NCBI RefSeq assembly: GCF_040783535.2
Contig: NZ_JBFONW020000004.1
Location: 62,001 to 126,000, forward strand
From: Aestuariibius insulae
GTDB lineage: Bacteria > Pseudomonadota > Alphaproteobacteria > Rhodobacterales > Rhodobacteraceae
Direction of reading: 5' to 3'
DNA: 64,000 bases
A program made the position numbers and the translations under genes. The notes under the pieces are model-generated. The model did not search any database, was not told where the DNA came from, and saw only the letters and a list, made by a program, of their open reading frames with translations. Below, piece after piece: positions 45,440 through 55,166 of this stretch. Positions within the stretch are counted from its first letter, which is position 1, and each line of letters opens with the position of its first letter.

Positions 45440-46074
45440 CGACACGCCGAACGCTTCTCGCCATGGGAGCCTGGTTGCCACCGGCACGAGCGTTGCGGCC
45501 ATTGGCGCGCGGGCACAGAGCGCATATGAGGGGGTAGGAGAACTGACCGGACAGGCAGCTGTCCTTACCCGCGTCGCACGTGCCGTCGCTCTCGAACCTG
45601 CACGCATGATTGCCAATATCACCGATCCGGACGCGATCGAGGTGAACCTCGCCCGTGCTGCGAACTTCATCTGCGAGTTTACGCTACCGATGATGGAGCG
45701 CGAGCGCGGATGCGTCATAGCGAGATCCTCGTCCTTGGTGCGTCACGTCAGACCCGGCAACGCACGATATGTGGCGTCCAGGGGGGCGTGAACGAGCTCG
45801 TAAATTCAGCCGCGGCAGCCGCTGCGTCAGGCGTGATGGTGAAAGCGATTGTGCCGACTGCTGTCCGCACCGGACTTTCCGGCCCACAGACGCCCGAGCC
45901 ATGTACCCAAGGCGCCAAATGCCTCGAGGAGAACTACCATCTGATGAACATTGGCCCCCTCGAGCCCGAGCACATCGCGCTGACCGCCTGCTACCCGTCT
46001 TAGACGCAGCGCGTCCGATGACGGGCGCCACCGTCGACGTCGCGGAGGGGGCCAACGCGCATGACACGGCATGA
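45440..46074 (+). pseudogene. Short-chain dehydrogenase remnant 2
   Basis: Pieces in changing frames follow SDR order: VATGTSVAAIGARA, then NITDPDAIEVNLARAANFIC, FTLPMMERERGCVI, SSSLVRHVRPGNARYVASRG, VKAIVPTAVRTGLSG and finally MTGATVDVAEGANAHDTA, which is the usual C-terminus of 3-oxoacyl-reductase-like enzymes. At least three frameshifts are needed, and the N-terminal glycine motif is lost. Confidence 0.7.
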
Positions 46075-46204
46075 GATCTCAGGGGGCAGATGCAAGTCGA
46101 ACTTCACTGAGCATTTTGCGCGCTTCCTGTGCAGGTGCGATCAAGGCGGAGAACGTCGAGATAGCGCTTGCCTTGGCTGCGCCGATGTCCCTAGGCGCTT
46201 TTAG

Positions 46205-46686
46205 CGCTCACCCAAGCTGTGACACTTGTAGCAGCGGCGGCGTTGTCTGAAGTTGTGGCGGCGCAAGATGCATACATCTTCGCCGACCTGCCGGACTTCA
46301 GCGAGGGTGTGGTCTTCGATGCCGCAGGTCTGAAGTTAGCCTCGACCCCATGATAAGCCCGCGTGATTATCTTCGACGCGTCTGGCAAGTTCAGGACTCC
46401 GGCGGAAGTGCTACAGCCCGGCGAATATGAGCGGTCGGAAAACGGCACACTCTACATCGCACATGTCGGGGCTCTATTCGTCCGCCGCATCGCTGCGAAG
46501 GGCAAGATACCGGCCTTAATTAATATAGGCGCACCCTTGATTGCGAACCTCGCCTTCGATCCAGCGGGCGATGCCTTCTTCGTCATCGCAGCTGCGGGGC
46601 CCACCTTTCGTGACAGCAGCCGGATACCGGGGATCGCTCTACCCGGGCTGGACGGGCGGCCACTGATCGAGGAGGCCACACGATGA
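46205..46686 (+). pseudogene. SMP-30/gluconolactonase-like secreted protein remnant
   Basis: A signal-peptide-like start (LTQAVTLVAAAALSEVVAAQ) leads into YIFADLPDFSEGVVFDAAG, ended by TGA near 46352. A second frame (46363-46686) has RVIIFDASGKFRTPAEVLQP, NGTLYIAHVGALFVRRI and LIANLAFDPAGDAFFV. The repeated GVVFDAAG / LAFDPAGD pattern is that of six-bladed beta-propeller SMP-30 proteins. Much of the propeller is missing. Confidence 0.55.
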
Positions 46687-47069
46687 CCCGTCCAAGCGCG
46701 ATCTCGGGGGGACGTGATCGGCTGCCCAAGATGGCATCGCGTCGCGGTACCGACGGCTCGTCCGAGATTGCTCCTGCCGTGTTTCTGGCGCTGACCGCTG
46801 TATCTCCATGGGACCGCTTATCGACATTAGGAGCGCCTGATGCGGTCTGACGATGTCCTGCGGGTCTGTGCGGACGCGGACCGTCAGATCACTGGCGCCT
46901 TGCTCCGCATCCATGTGCGAATGCAACCATAAAATGCCGCCTGAAGCTTTCTCGCTTCGGTTGAAGAGGGCGGCGTTTCGGACCGAGGCTCGCCGCAGCG
47001 ACTAGAACTTAGAGCCGCGACACGCAATCCGTCGAGAAAGGTCCTCACACAACAGAAGGGAGAGCCGCT
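46687..47069. other. Intergenic debris with a terminator-like hairpin
   Basis: No gene seen. It contains the hairpin described at 46932-46980. Confidence 0.4.
46932..46980 (+). terminator. Terminator-like nested hairpin
   Basis: Outer arms AAATGCCGCC and GGCGGCGTTT (one G-T pair) enclose an inner GAAGC/GCTTC stem. The outer T run follows on the + strand. It may have ended the now decayed SMP-30-like gene. Confidence 0.5.
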
Positions 47070-47428
47070 ATGACCGGCTCGATCAACAGTCATAACGGCC
47101 CAACACGACGCGGCATTTTAACCGCCGTGGCTATCGGTCTGGCCGTCGCAGCAGCAGGCATCGGTTTGCGCGGCACACACGCCGCGGCGCATACCGCAAC
47201 TGTCTCCGTAACAAGAATGCTGGGCGATCTTCAGGTTTCTGAAATTGGCAGGGGCGTACAGAATATCCACCGCACGTTAACCACGCTCGTCCTAGAGCGC
47301 GCTCACATGCTCGCCCTGATACGCGCTCGCTCGAGCTCGCTCAACTTGTCGAGATCATCATGATCATGAACGACGATCACGAGGGCGGACGACGGAGCAC
47401 GATAGAGCTCGCCTTGAACGGGGAGTAA
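47070..47428 (+). pseudogene. Tat-signal protein remnant
   Basis: An ATG with a good ribosome site (AGGGAGAG) opens a twin-arginine-like signal (TRRGILTAVAIGLAVAAAG). The frame then changes before ending ELAQLVEIIMIMNDDHEGG and TIELALNGE. Family unknown; a frameshift between about 47290 and 47340 seems needed. Possibly a small secreted protein lost with its neighbours. Confidence 0.4.
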
Positions 47429-47521
47429 GCGAAGGGTGGCGATTAAGCGTCCTGACCAATAACTCGGTCGCCACGAACTTTACGCATAATCTCTAACCAG
47501 TCCTAAGAAAGGAGACGATGA

Positions 47522-48320
47522 ATGACGCGTACAAATACGCGCCTCTCCAGGATATTGGTGCAAACGGCGTTTTCCACCACGTTAGTCTTTTCTTCGTCCT
47601 TAGCCATGTTTGCGCAGGAATACCGAACGCCAAGCGCGGCTCAAGTTTCTAAGCATATCGGCGAGATGGCCATGTCCGCAGAGACATCGGGACCTCGCGA
47701 GTTTGAGGATCGGCTGTATCTTTGAGCCATATCAGCGATTGGCTTATATGTTCACACGAGACAACATCGTTTATCTTGTACGGCATGGGCCGACGGATTG
47801 GTCGCGGCTCGACGAACGGAACGTCGCGCCAACCGATTGCGAAAACCAGCGCGTGATGGTCGATGACGGTCATACGAGCGTGGGTGATATAGGTGCGTCC
47901 TTCGCATCGAACGGAATTATTCCGGCGCGGATCGACGTCAGAGAATAGTATCGCAACTAGCAAACGGTAGAAAACCCACTCGCAGGCATGGGCGAGGTCG
48001 ATCTTACAATTCCTCAGGCCATACCGGCTGAAACCACACCAAACCTCAATTGGCTTCGGTCTCTCTAAAGCTCGCCCGGCGTAAGGCCATTGCGCGAGCG
48101 GATCGAGGCTTGGGAAGGAGATCCCGAACGCAGCAGCCCACCGCGAATTGTATCGCATGATATCCACACCGAGGAACTTACGCAGTTTCGTGTTTTCGAA
48201 AGCGAGATCCTCGTGATCGAACCACGTCGCAATAACCTCGTGCTCGGGCACCTGCGCCTGTGCTCGGCCAGCACCCGATGTCGGTCACTTCGCCGATGTG
48301 CGGGCCTCACCGCTTCTGAG
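47522..48320 (+). pseudogene. Secreted histidine phosphatase (phosphoglycerate mutase-like) pseudogene
   Basis: A signal peptide (LSRILVQTAFSTTLVFSSSLA) runs into SAETSGPREFEDRLYL; after a frame change the phosphatase core reads IVYLVRHGPTDWSRLDERNV and PTDCENQRVMVDDG, where RHG is the catalytic phospho-His motif. Further pieces are TVENPLAGMGEVDLTIPQA, RERIEAWEGDPERSSPPRI, ELTQFRVFESEILVIEPR. Several stops and shifts split it. The reading then flows into the NTF2-like sequence that follows, so the two may once have been one protein or neighbouring genes. Confidence 0.65.
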
Positions 48321-48720
48321 TGAGAGAGCCGCTTTTGGAATGGTTGAACGCTATTATGAGGCATTCAATTCTCGCGACGACGATCCCTTCGTAGGAATAG
48401 TGGGCGTTGCATGGTTCATTCACGGCGAAAGTCCGTCGGGTCCTACCCGCAACGTCGACAGCTACCTGGCGGAAATCGATGCCTACAAGGACGATATACC
48501 CGACATCCAGTTCGCCGTCTGCAGCCTGCACTTCGCCGCCGACATGGTCACTGTGATCGACATGCTTCGCGGAACCCATATGTGCGAGATCATTGGTTAC
48601 GCACCGACAGGCCGATCCGTAGAACTCTCAGTCATCGCTGTCCATTGTCTGGAAGACGGAGCCATCGCTAAACCTTGGCAAATGCCCGACAGGCTGACGC
48701 TTGTGGGTCAGATCAGATAA
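48298..48720 (+). CDS. SnoaL/ester cyclase-like protein, probably a surviving part of a decayed gene
   Basis: 140 residues in one open frame, GTG or ATG start uncertain (MVERYYEAFNSRDDD begins at 48340). The NTF2-fold pattern is clear: VERYYEAFNSRDDDPF, IHGESPSGPTRNVDSYLAE, FADMVTVIDMLRGTH, YAPTGRSVELSVIAVHCLED and WQMPDRLTLVGQI. It follows the phosphatase remnant without a gap, and the preceding DVGHFADVRASPLLSE suggests continuity. It might be expressed only as a fragment. Confidence 0.55.
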   Translation: MRASPLLSERAAFGMVERYYEAFNSRDDDPFVGIVGVAWFIHGESPSGPTRNVDSYLAEIDAYKDDIPDIQFAVCSLHFAADMVTVIDMLRGTHMCEIIGYAPTGRSVELSVIAVHCLEDGAIAKPWQMPDRLTLVGQIR

Positions 48721-48897
48721 GCGTCCATGAAGCTATGCCTCATTAGACCTGACCTTGCTGGACGGCGCAGCGAAGGCCCTGAATGTCCGCACTTTCAACT
48801 TCAATGAGCTTACGATTTTCGCTTTCGCTGCGAATTGTGACCGCAGCATTAAGGCTGCAAATTGGATGTCCGGAATGGGCTGGTATAACCAAATCAA

Positions 48898-49566
48898 TTA
48901 AAGAAACTTCAGACGATGCCTTTGGAGCAGTTCGACAATTATTGATTTGGCATGCTGGCGATGTGCCCTGTGCGTTTCTCTGGCCTGATATCCATCGCCA
49001 TCGCGTATGGCGTCGTAAACCTGTCTATGATCTTCGTTGGATTTTGTGGGCAATGGGCGCATGAAAAGGGTGGTCATGCGTGCGCGACGGACCTGATCGC
49101 TCATCATACCGACAATACCTGCGATACGGCTATTGCGTCCCAGTCTTACAAGTTCGGCATGGAACCGATCGTCCGCTTCGGCCCAAGCGTCGAGGTCGGA
49201 CGCGGCAATCGCCTTGTCCATGTCGTCGATCGCTTTGGCGAGGAAAGCCAGATCCTGCTCATCGTATCGAGCCTCTGCGGCTCGTTCAGCGGAGTGGCTC
49301 TCCAGTTCGGTCAGAACGTCGTAGATATCGGCCATGTCATCGGGCGACAGCGGAAGGATGCGCACGCCCTTGCGCGGGCGAAGCTCAAGCAACCCCTGGC
49401 TCTCGAGGGTCAGAACCGCTTCGCGCACCGGGGTGCGCGACATGTCCAGCAAGTTTGCCAGCTCCGACTCCAAGTGATCGGAGCCCGCGCTGAGATCGCC
49501 TGAAAATATCCGTTCGCGAAGCTCATGAACGGCACGTTGAGAGTTGGAGAGGGTCTTTTCCGACAT
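48898..49566 (-). CDS. GntR-family (FCD/FadR subfamily) transcriptional regulator
   Basis: 222 residues from ATG 49566 (GGAG ten bases upstream; a GTG at 49572 is also possible). The winged HTH is at residues 8-70 (ESELANLLDMSRTPVREAVL), followed by the FCD ligand-binding domain with the metal-binding Asp/His set (DDRFHAELV, THRAHRQHA). It is the last gene of a three-gene minus-strand operon and the probable regulator of both that operon and the divergent transporter genes. Confidence 0.9.
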   Translation of the reverse strand: MSEKTLSNSQRAVHELRERIFSGDLSAGSDHLESELANLLDMSRTPVREAVLTLESQGLLELRPRKGVRILPLSPDDMADIYDVLTELESHSAERAAEARYDEQDLAFLAKAIDDMDKAIAASDLDAWAEADDRFHAELVRLGRNSRIAGIVGMMSDQVRRARMTTLFMRPLPTKSNEDHRQVYDAIRDGDGYQARETHRAHRQHAKSIIVELLQRHRLKFL

Positions 49567-49568
49567 GG

Positions 49569-50600
49569 TCACTGCGCTCCAAGAGGCAGTTTGCAGCCCC
49601 TTTGCGCTGAAGCGTAGATGGCGGCTTCGATCCGTTCAACCGTGAGGTATTCGGAGGCTCGATTTTCCAAAGGCGTTCCGTCCAGAATGAACCGGACCAC
49701 ATGCGATTGCAGAGTGTGGACACAATCGCCGCCAAACCCATCCCACATGTCCGGCCCCATCAGAACCTGAATGTCGGACGATGCAAACGGGCGCAGATGG
49801 ACCGCCCCATCCCCGCTCAATTTGATCACGCCTTCCGTTCCTTCGAAAAGCGCCTCTCCCATGGTGCGCCGCAGGTTGTCGGCGGCATGATCGAGGTGCC
49901 GGTTGCCATCGAACAAAGCCTGGACGCCATTCGGGTGATCGAACAGAATGTAGCCGGCATCTTCACCGGCAATTGCGGGGTTTATCTGGCGCAGGTCAGC
50001 ATAAACGGCCAATGGATCGCCAAGCAGGAAGCGGAATGTATCGACCCAGTGAACGGCGGTTTCGTGGACAAGAAACCGGGTCATCTTCTGAAAATTGGGT
50101 TGCCGGGCCATATATGCCTCGGGGCCCTGTCCATCCCCCGGCCGCAGCCGGAATGTAACTTGCTGAACCTGGCCGATATCGCCTCGGTCGAGCGCGGTTT
50201 TGATGGTGCGGTACCATGGCTGAAACCTGAAGTTCTCATGCACGACAATCACCGTGCCTGCCGCCTCGGCTTCGGCTGTGATGTCCTCGGCCTCGGCAAG
50301 GTCGCGACAGAAGGGCTTTTGGCAAATGATCCACTTTAGCCCGGCGCCGATTGCAGTTCTGATTGTTTTGGCATGGGCCTCGGGCGGGAGGATAAGATCG
50401 AGAAGATCCGGATCTTGCTCTGCCAGCATGCGGTTCAGGTCGGAATAGGCAGGCAGTCCAGTCGCCTTGGCCTTCTCGATATCTCGGTCGCATGAACCGA
50501 CGAGTTTGATCCGATCCATGCGAGCCCAGCTGCCGTAATGAAACTGGCTAAAATAGCCCGCGCCAATGCAGGCCACTTTCAATTCCGGGGTCTTCGTCAT
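49569..50600 (-). CDS. Gfo/Idh/MocA-family NAD(P)-dependent oxidoreductase
   Basis: 343 residues from ATG 50600. The Rossmann start is VACIGAGYFSQFH; the EKP-like catalytic motif is QKPF (Gfo/Idh/MocA proteins have EKP), here ICQKPFCRD. A C-terminal alpha/beta domain follows (HETAVHWVDTFRFLLGDPLA). Such enzymes oxidise sugars, inositols or sugar acids. Its start overlaps the upstream dehydrogenase stop by four bases (ATGA), and the GntR gene follows. Confidence 0.9.
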   Translation of the reverse strand: MTKTPELKVACIGAGYFSQFHYGSWARMDRIKLVGSCDRDIEKAKATGLPAYSDLNRMLAEQDPDLLDLILPPEAHAKTIRTAIGAGLKWIICQKPFCRDLAEAEDITAEAEAAGTVIVVHENFRFQPWYRTIKTALDRGDIGQVQQVTFRLRPGDGQGPEAYMARQPNFQKMTRFLVHETAVHWVDTFRFLLGDPLAVYADLRQINPAIAGEDAGYILFDHPNGVQALFDGNRHLDHAADNLRRTMGEALFEGTEGVIKLSGDGAVHLRPFASSDIQVLMGPDMWDGFGGDCVHTLQSHVVRFILDGTPLENRASEYLTVERIEAAIYASAQRGCKLPLGAQ

Positions 50601-51688
50601 GCCACGAATAGTGCATCGAGCACGGCGTTGGCCGCGATTTTCGTCGATGCCGTGCCACCGATGTCGCGGGTGACAGCGTCGCCTTGAGCAATAACCTCTT
50701 CGATCGCTTCGCGCAGTCTGGATCCATCCGTCGTCATTTCCGGATCCGCGTGTTTGATCCCAAGCCATTCCAGCATCATGGCCCCTGACAGGATCATCGC
50801 GAATGGATTGGCAAGGCCCTGTCCGGCGATATCGGGGGCTGATCCGTGGCACGGTTGGAACACAGCGTGGTCAAGGCCAATGTCAGCGGAGGGAGCAAGT
50901 CCAAGCCCGCCCATCAGGCCAGCTCCGAGATCCGACAGAATATCGCCGAACATGTTTTCCGTCACAAGCACGTCAAAATCCCACGGCTTCTGAACCATCC
51001 AAAGAGCGGTCGCGTCCACATAGGCGTGATCCGCCGTCAGGTCCGGGTACTTTGCAGCCTCGGCGTCGAACATCTGACGGAAAAAGGCAAAGGCCCGGAA
51101 AACATTTGCCTTGTCCACGCAGGTTACCCGGCCCGGCCCGCGCCCGGTTTCCTTGCGGGTCCTGGCAAGTGCGAAGGCGAAAGCGAAGAGCTTTTCCGAA
51201 ACGTCGCGACTGACAAGCAGGGTCTCGCGCGCTTCGTTCTCAGTCACCTCGCCTCGACCCTGGGTGTAAAACAGTCCTTCGGTGCTTTCCCGGATCAGCA
51301 CGAAATCGATCTCGCGGCCGGGGGGCAGGTTCAACGGGCTTTTTTGCCCGACTTTAAGGCGGACAGGCCGAACACCGGCAAAGAGCTTAAGCGCCTTTCG
51401 CAAATCGATCTGCGGAGAAATCTCTGTGCCATCCTCGTACCGGACATCGGGCAGGCCCATTGCGGACAGCAAAATCGCGTCGGCGTTTCGCGCTGTTTCC
51501 ATGGACGCTGCCGGAAGCGATTCGCCGGTTGCCGCGTAGTGAGCCGCCCCTGCGGGGGGGGCCATGAAACGCAGTGCGTAGCCGTTGGACGCCTCCGACA
51601 TGCGCCGCAGGATTTCGAGCGTCGGGGCCATGATTTCAGGGCCGATCCCGTCGCCATGAAATACCGCAATGCTGAATGTCTTGGTCAT
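50597..51688 (-). CDS. Isocitrate/isopropylmalate dehydrogenase-family enzyme
   Basis: 363 residues. Family landmarks are HGDGIGPEIM, RESTEGLFY, CVDKANVFR, VTENMFGDILSDLGAGLMGG (shown in part) and CHGSAPDIAGQGLANP. These beta-decarboxylating dehydrogenases act on malate-like acids substituted at C3; relatives include tartrate and isopropylmalate dehydrogenases. The context (sugar-acid type transporter and remnants of four-carbon acid kinase and aldolase) points to a sugar acid rather than leucine synthesis. First gene of the minus-strand operon. Confidence 0.88.
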   Translation of the reverse strand: MTKTFSIAVFHGDGIGPEIMAPTLEILRRMSEASNGYALRFMAPPAGAAHYAATGESLPAASMETARNADAILLSAMGLPDVRYEDGTEISPQIDLRKALKLFAGVRPVRLKVGQKSPLNLPPGREIDFVLIRESTEGLFYTQGRGEVTENEARETLLVSRDVSEKLFAFAFALARTRKETGRGPGRVTCVDKANVFRAFAFFRQMFDAEAAKYPDLTADHAYVDATALWMVQKPWDFDVLVTENMFGDILSDLGAGLMGGLGLAPSADIGLDHAVFQPCHGSAPDIAGQGLANPFAMILSGAMMLEWLGIKHADPEMTTDGSRLREAIEEVIAQGDAVTRDIGGTASTKIAANAVLDALFVA

Positions 51689-51822
51689 ATCGATGGCCTT
51701 TCTGCGGGGGACTTGTGAGCGAGTTTTTCAATCTCATCAGAACGAAAAGTTGACAATGAATTATTTAATGCATACGCAAATAAATGCAACATATACTACG
51801 ATGACTTAGGGAGGGTCAAATA
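51689..51822. promoter_or_regulatory. Divergent promoter region with an inverted repeat, likely GntR operator
   Basis: The 134 bases between the dehydrogenase and tctC genes are AT-rich. They hold the inverted repeat TGCAT-N10-ATGCA (51769-51788), a TTGACA box at 51750-51755 and a TATACT box at 51792-51797. FCD-type GntR regulators bind short inverted repeats in such divergent regions, so this is the likely control point for both operons. Confidence 0.55.
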
Positions 51823-52830
51823 ATGAAACTTAGACTTGCCAGAATGGCCGCGATCGCGGTCCTTGCCAGCGGGCTGGGAACGGCCAACTCAGCGCAAGAC
51901 TATCCCTACCGCGACATCATCACAGCTGTGGTGTGGGGCGCGGGCGGCGGGACCGACAGCATCAACCGCATGATCATGGCGGAGATGGAGAAGCACCTGC
52001 CGGTCAGCATTAGTGTGATCAACCAAACCGGGGGCGTCGCGGGCTCTAACGGGATGGTCTATGTGATGAACCAACCTGATGACGGCTACACGCTCGTTGG
52101 CCTTTCCGAGTCCAACGTGACTGCGTCTGTGCAGGGTGGCTGGGACCAGACGTTCGATTATTGGTATCCGTTTATTGTCGGGGGCTCTCCGGATTTGATC
52201 TCGGTCCCGGCGGATAGCCCGTACACCTCCCTCGAAGAGCTCATCGATGCTGCAAGGGCCACCCCCGGCACTATTCCGGCTGCGGCGTCGGGGGCCGGGT
52301 CCATCCATCACCTGAACCTGCTGGCCATTCAGAATGGCACGGATGCCGAGTTCCTCTTCATCCCCTATCAAGGGTCTGCCCCTGGGCAGGAGGCAGCGAT
52401 GGCCGGTGAAGTGCAGCTTGTCGTCACGTCTCTGGCAGAGCAGGCGGCGCTGATCGAGGGCGGACAGTTGAAGCCGCTGGCTATGCTGACGCCCGAAAAC
52501 GCCGAGATTGCCGGCATGACTGTCCCCTCGGCCTTCGACATCTATGACGGGCTGGACCAGTACCTGCCGCTGATGCAGGCGATCGGCTTTGCCGTTCATG
52601 ACAGCGCGTCCGATGATATCAAGGCGACCCTCGGGGCAGCGTTCGAGCAGGCGATTGCCTCGGACGTCGTGGCCGAATGGGCCGAGGCCAACAGCTACGC
52701 GGTCAGTGGCGCCTATGGCGAAGAAGCGCAGGCGATCTTTGCCACGCTGGAAAGCAATTTCGCCTACACGTTGCAGGACCTCGGGGCGACCACGGTCGAT
52801 CCTGCCAGCCTTGGCATCGAGAAGCCGTAA
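51823..52830 (+). CDS. tctC: Tripartite tricarboxylate transporter (TTT) substrate-binding protein (TctC family)
   Basis: 335 residues with a signal peptide (MARLARMAAIAVLASGLGTA-type N-terminus; cut near ANSAQ). Family features: DIITAVVWGAGGGTDSINR near residue 25, GVAGSNGMVYV and the GSIHHLNL block. TctC-type (Bug) proteins bind carboxylates such as citrate, malonate or sugar acids and deliver them to the TctAB membrane part. GGGAGGG lies before the ATG. First gene of the transporter operon, 67 bases before tctB. Confidence 0.92.
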   Translation: MKLRLARMAAIAVLASGLGTANSAQDYPYRDIITAVVWGAGGGTDSINRMIMAEMEKHLPVSISVINQTGGVAGSNGMVYVMNQPDDGYTLVGLSESNVTASVQGGWDQTFDYWYPFIVGGSPDLISVPADSPYTSLEELIDAARATPGTIPAAASGAGSIHHLNLLAIQNGTDAEFLFIPYQGSAPGQEAAMAGEVQLVVTSLAEQAALIEGGQLKPLAMLTPENAEIAGMTVPSAFDIYDGLDQYLPLMQAIGFAVHDSASDDIKATLGAAFEQAIASDVVAEWAEANSYAVSGAYGEEAQAIFATLESNFAYTLQDLGATTVDPASLGIEKP

Positions 52831-52897
52831 GTCGGACGGCTGACACTCCGGATGCGGGATTATCCTGCGCCCGGACCCGACCAGGGGAGGGGACCTG

Positions 52898-53653
52898 ATG
52901 CAGCGCGAAAAGGATCATGAGACCGCGATCCTGCGGGCTCGCGATTTTCTGGGAGCTCTTGCGCTAATCGTGCTGTCGCTCTTCTTTCTCTGGCGTACGA
53001 TGGATATTCCGCTTTGGGGCGGTAACCGCGCGGGGGTCAGCGCTGCCGCCTGGCAAAGCTCGGCGGCGATCGTTCCACTTGCGATATTCTTGGCACTTCT
53101 CGTCCTTTCCGTAATTCTTCTGATCATTGCCATTCGATCTGGCGGGGCCAGCGCTGCCATGTCTTCAGTCGGTATTGGCTGGAACCCAGATGAGGCTTGG
53201 CGCTTCTGCACCATCGGTATCATTCTATTCTTCTACATCACCGGGCTGGTGCCACGTGTCGACTTCATCCTCTGCAGCGGCCTGTTGATCACGGCGCTCA
53301 CCTTTGGCTACCACAAGGGTCTGAGGGCGCGCATGGCCGCGTCGGCCGGGGCTGTGGCCGTCTGTGGTGCCTATGCGATGGCAAGGCATCTGCCCCAATC
53401 CGAATGGGCCGCCCATGACGATGATTGGCTGACGCTTGCTGTTTGGGCCGGTTTGACACTTGTGATGCTGCTGCGCGCCAAGGGCGACCGGGTGCTGCGC
53501 GCCGTGCCGGTCATCGCGGTTGTTGCGCCGACACTGCTGGTCTGTGCCATGGCCTTTGGTTTTCGGCAAAACGTACCGAACCGGGGCGGACTTCTCTTTA
53601 AGCAGATCGAATACCATTACTTCGTCACGATCCGTCCGATCTGGAGATCCTGA
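52898..53653 (+). CDS. tctB: TTT transporter small membrane subunit (TctB family)
   Basis: 251 residues with several membrane segments (FLGALALIVLSLFFLWRTM first). Longer than typical TctB proteins (about 150-170), with an extra C-terminal pair of helices. Position between tctC and tctA and the membrane pattern support the call. One base separates its stop from the tctA ATG. Confidence 0.85.
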   Translation: MQREKDHETAILRARDFLGALALIVLSLFFLWRTMDIPLWGGNRAGVSAAAWQSSAAIVPLAIFLALLVLSVILLIIAIRSGGASAAMSSVGIGWNPDEAWRFCTIGIILFFYITGLVPRVDFILCSGLLITALTFGYHKGLRARMAASAGAVAVCGAYAMARHLPQSEWAAHDDDWLTLAVWAGLTLVMLLRAKGDRVLRAVPVIAVVAPTLLVCAMAFGFRQNVPNRGGLLFKQIEYHYFVTIRPIWRS

Positions 53654-53654
53654 G

Positions 53655-55166
53655 ATGGACTTCGTGATGACGCAGCTTTCGGGATTTGGCGGCGCGTTCA
53701 TGGGTCTTGTCCTGGACCCGCTGACCTATGCCTATCTCATCATCTCGGTCTTTTTGGGGATCACCTTTGGGGCCTTGCCCGGACTGACGGCGACATTGGC
53801 TGTGACGATCCTGACCGGCTTTTTCGGGAATAAGATCCCACTGGATTATTCTTTGATCGCTTTGCTGGGCGCGTATGTCGGCGCGACCTATGGCGGCTCC
53901 TATCCATCTATCCTGTTAAACATACCGGGCACCGCAGCGAGCGCAGCAACAGCCATGGATGGCTATCCGCTTGCTCGGGCAGGGCGCGGCGGAGAGGCGC
54001 TTGGTCTGACCACGACGGCCAGCTTCATCGGCACCCTGATCGGAACCATCGCGCTTTTGGTCTTCGTCTGGCTTTTGCTTTTGCTGTCTCAGAATATCGC
54101 CAGTCCCGAAAAAGCTCTTTTGGCGCTTTTCGGGATCCTTCTCTCCGGAACGCTGATGTCCGAAGATCTTGTGATCAAGGGTTGGATATCGGGGCTGATC
54201 GGGCTGGCGATGGCCATGGTCGGGCTCGACCCGCTCTTGTCAGAGCCACGCTACACCTTCGGCTGGTCCTATATGCTGAGTGGATTTCAGGTGGTCCCGG
54301 TTCTGATGGGTGCCTTCGCGGTGCCACAGATCATCGAAGGGATGCGGCATGTGGAAATGGGGAAGGTGGCCCAGCTGAAGGGCCGCATCCTGCCGAACCT
54401 GAAATCCATCCGTCGCTACCTGCCCACGATCACCCGGTCCGGCGTGATCGGCACCGGCGTTGGCGCATTGCCCGGCGTCGGTGAGGACGTAGCGGGCTGG
54501 GTCAGCTACGGCGTGGGCAAGACGGTCAGCAAGGAAGGCGACAAGTTCGGGAAAGGCTCGCTCGAGGGGCTTTTGTCCTCCGAGACGGCCAACAATGCCT
54601 GCATTGGAGGCGCGCTGATCCCGCTGCTGGTCCTCGGTATTCCCGGGTCGCCCCCGGCGGCGGCGCTGATGGGAGCGTTCAAGATCAACAACATCATTCC
54701 CGGGCCGACGATCGATCCCGCGATCATCTTGCGTGTCGTTGCGATCATGGTGCTGGCCTCGCTAACGATGTTCATCATGGGGCTGTTCACGGCGCGTATT
54801 TTTATCAAGATCCTTTCGATTCCGCAGGTCGTGTTCCTGCCGATCGTTATGGTTCTGACCACAATCGGATCGTTCAGTGTGGGCGGCGGTATCAATGACC
54901 TCTACCTGATGTTGGGTGTCGGCTTTGTTGCCTATCTCATGAATCTTCTGAAATATCCCATCGCGCCGCTGGTCATCGGGGTCATTCTGGGCGGGCTCTT
55001 TGACGAGACCCTTCGCCGGTCTCTCCTTATTTCCGGTGGCGATCTGGTGGTCTTTGCCTCGCGCCCGGTTGCTGCCATTTTGCTGACGCTGAACCTCGTT
55101 TTGATCGCTGCGCAGATACCAGCGGTAAAAGGGATCTTCGGGCGACTGCGCAGGAGAAGAGTATAA
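53655..55166 (+). CDS. tctA: TTT transporter large membrane subunit (TctA family)
   Basis: 503 residues, 11-12 membrane segments. Family motifs: FGALPGLTATLAVTILTGFF near residue 36, YGGSYPSILLNIPGTAASA near 80, and GIPGSPPAAALMGA near 335. It is the ion-coupled transport channel for the carboxylate captured by TctC. The start at 53655 follows tctB by one base, and the stop overlaps the next start by one. Confidence 0.95.
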   Translation: MDFVMTQLSGFGGAFMGLVLDPLTYAYLIISVFLGITFGALPGLTATLAVTILTGFFGNKIPLDYSLIALLGAYVGATYGGSYPSILLNIPGTAASAATAMDGYPLARAGRGGEALGLTTTASFIGTLIGTIALLVFVWLLLLLSQNIASPEKALLALFGILLSGTLMSEDLVIKGWISGLIGLAMAMVGLDPLLSEPRYTFGWSYMLSGFQVVPVLMGAFAVPQIIEGMRHVEMGKVAQLKGRILPNLKSIRRYLPTITRSGVIGTGVGALPGVGEDVAGWVSYGVGKTVSKEGDKFGKGSLEGLLSSETANNACIGGALIPLLVLGIPGSPPAAALMGAFKINNIIPGPTIDPAIILRVVAIMVLASLTMFIMGLFTARIFIKILSIPQVVFLPIVMVLTTIGSFSVGGGINDLYLMLGVGFVAYLMNLLKYPIAPLVIGVILGGLFDETLRRSLLISGGDLVVFASRPVAAILLTLNLVLIAAQIPAVKGIFGRLRRRRV

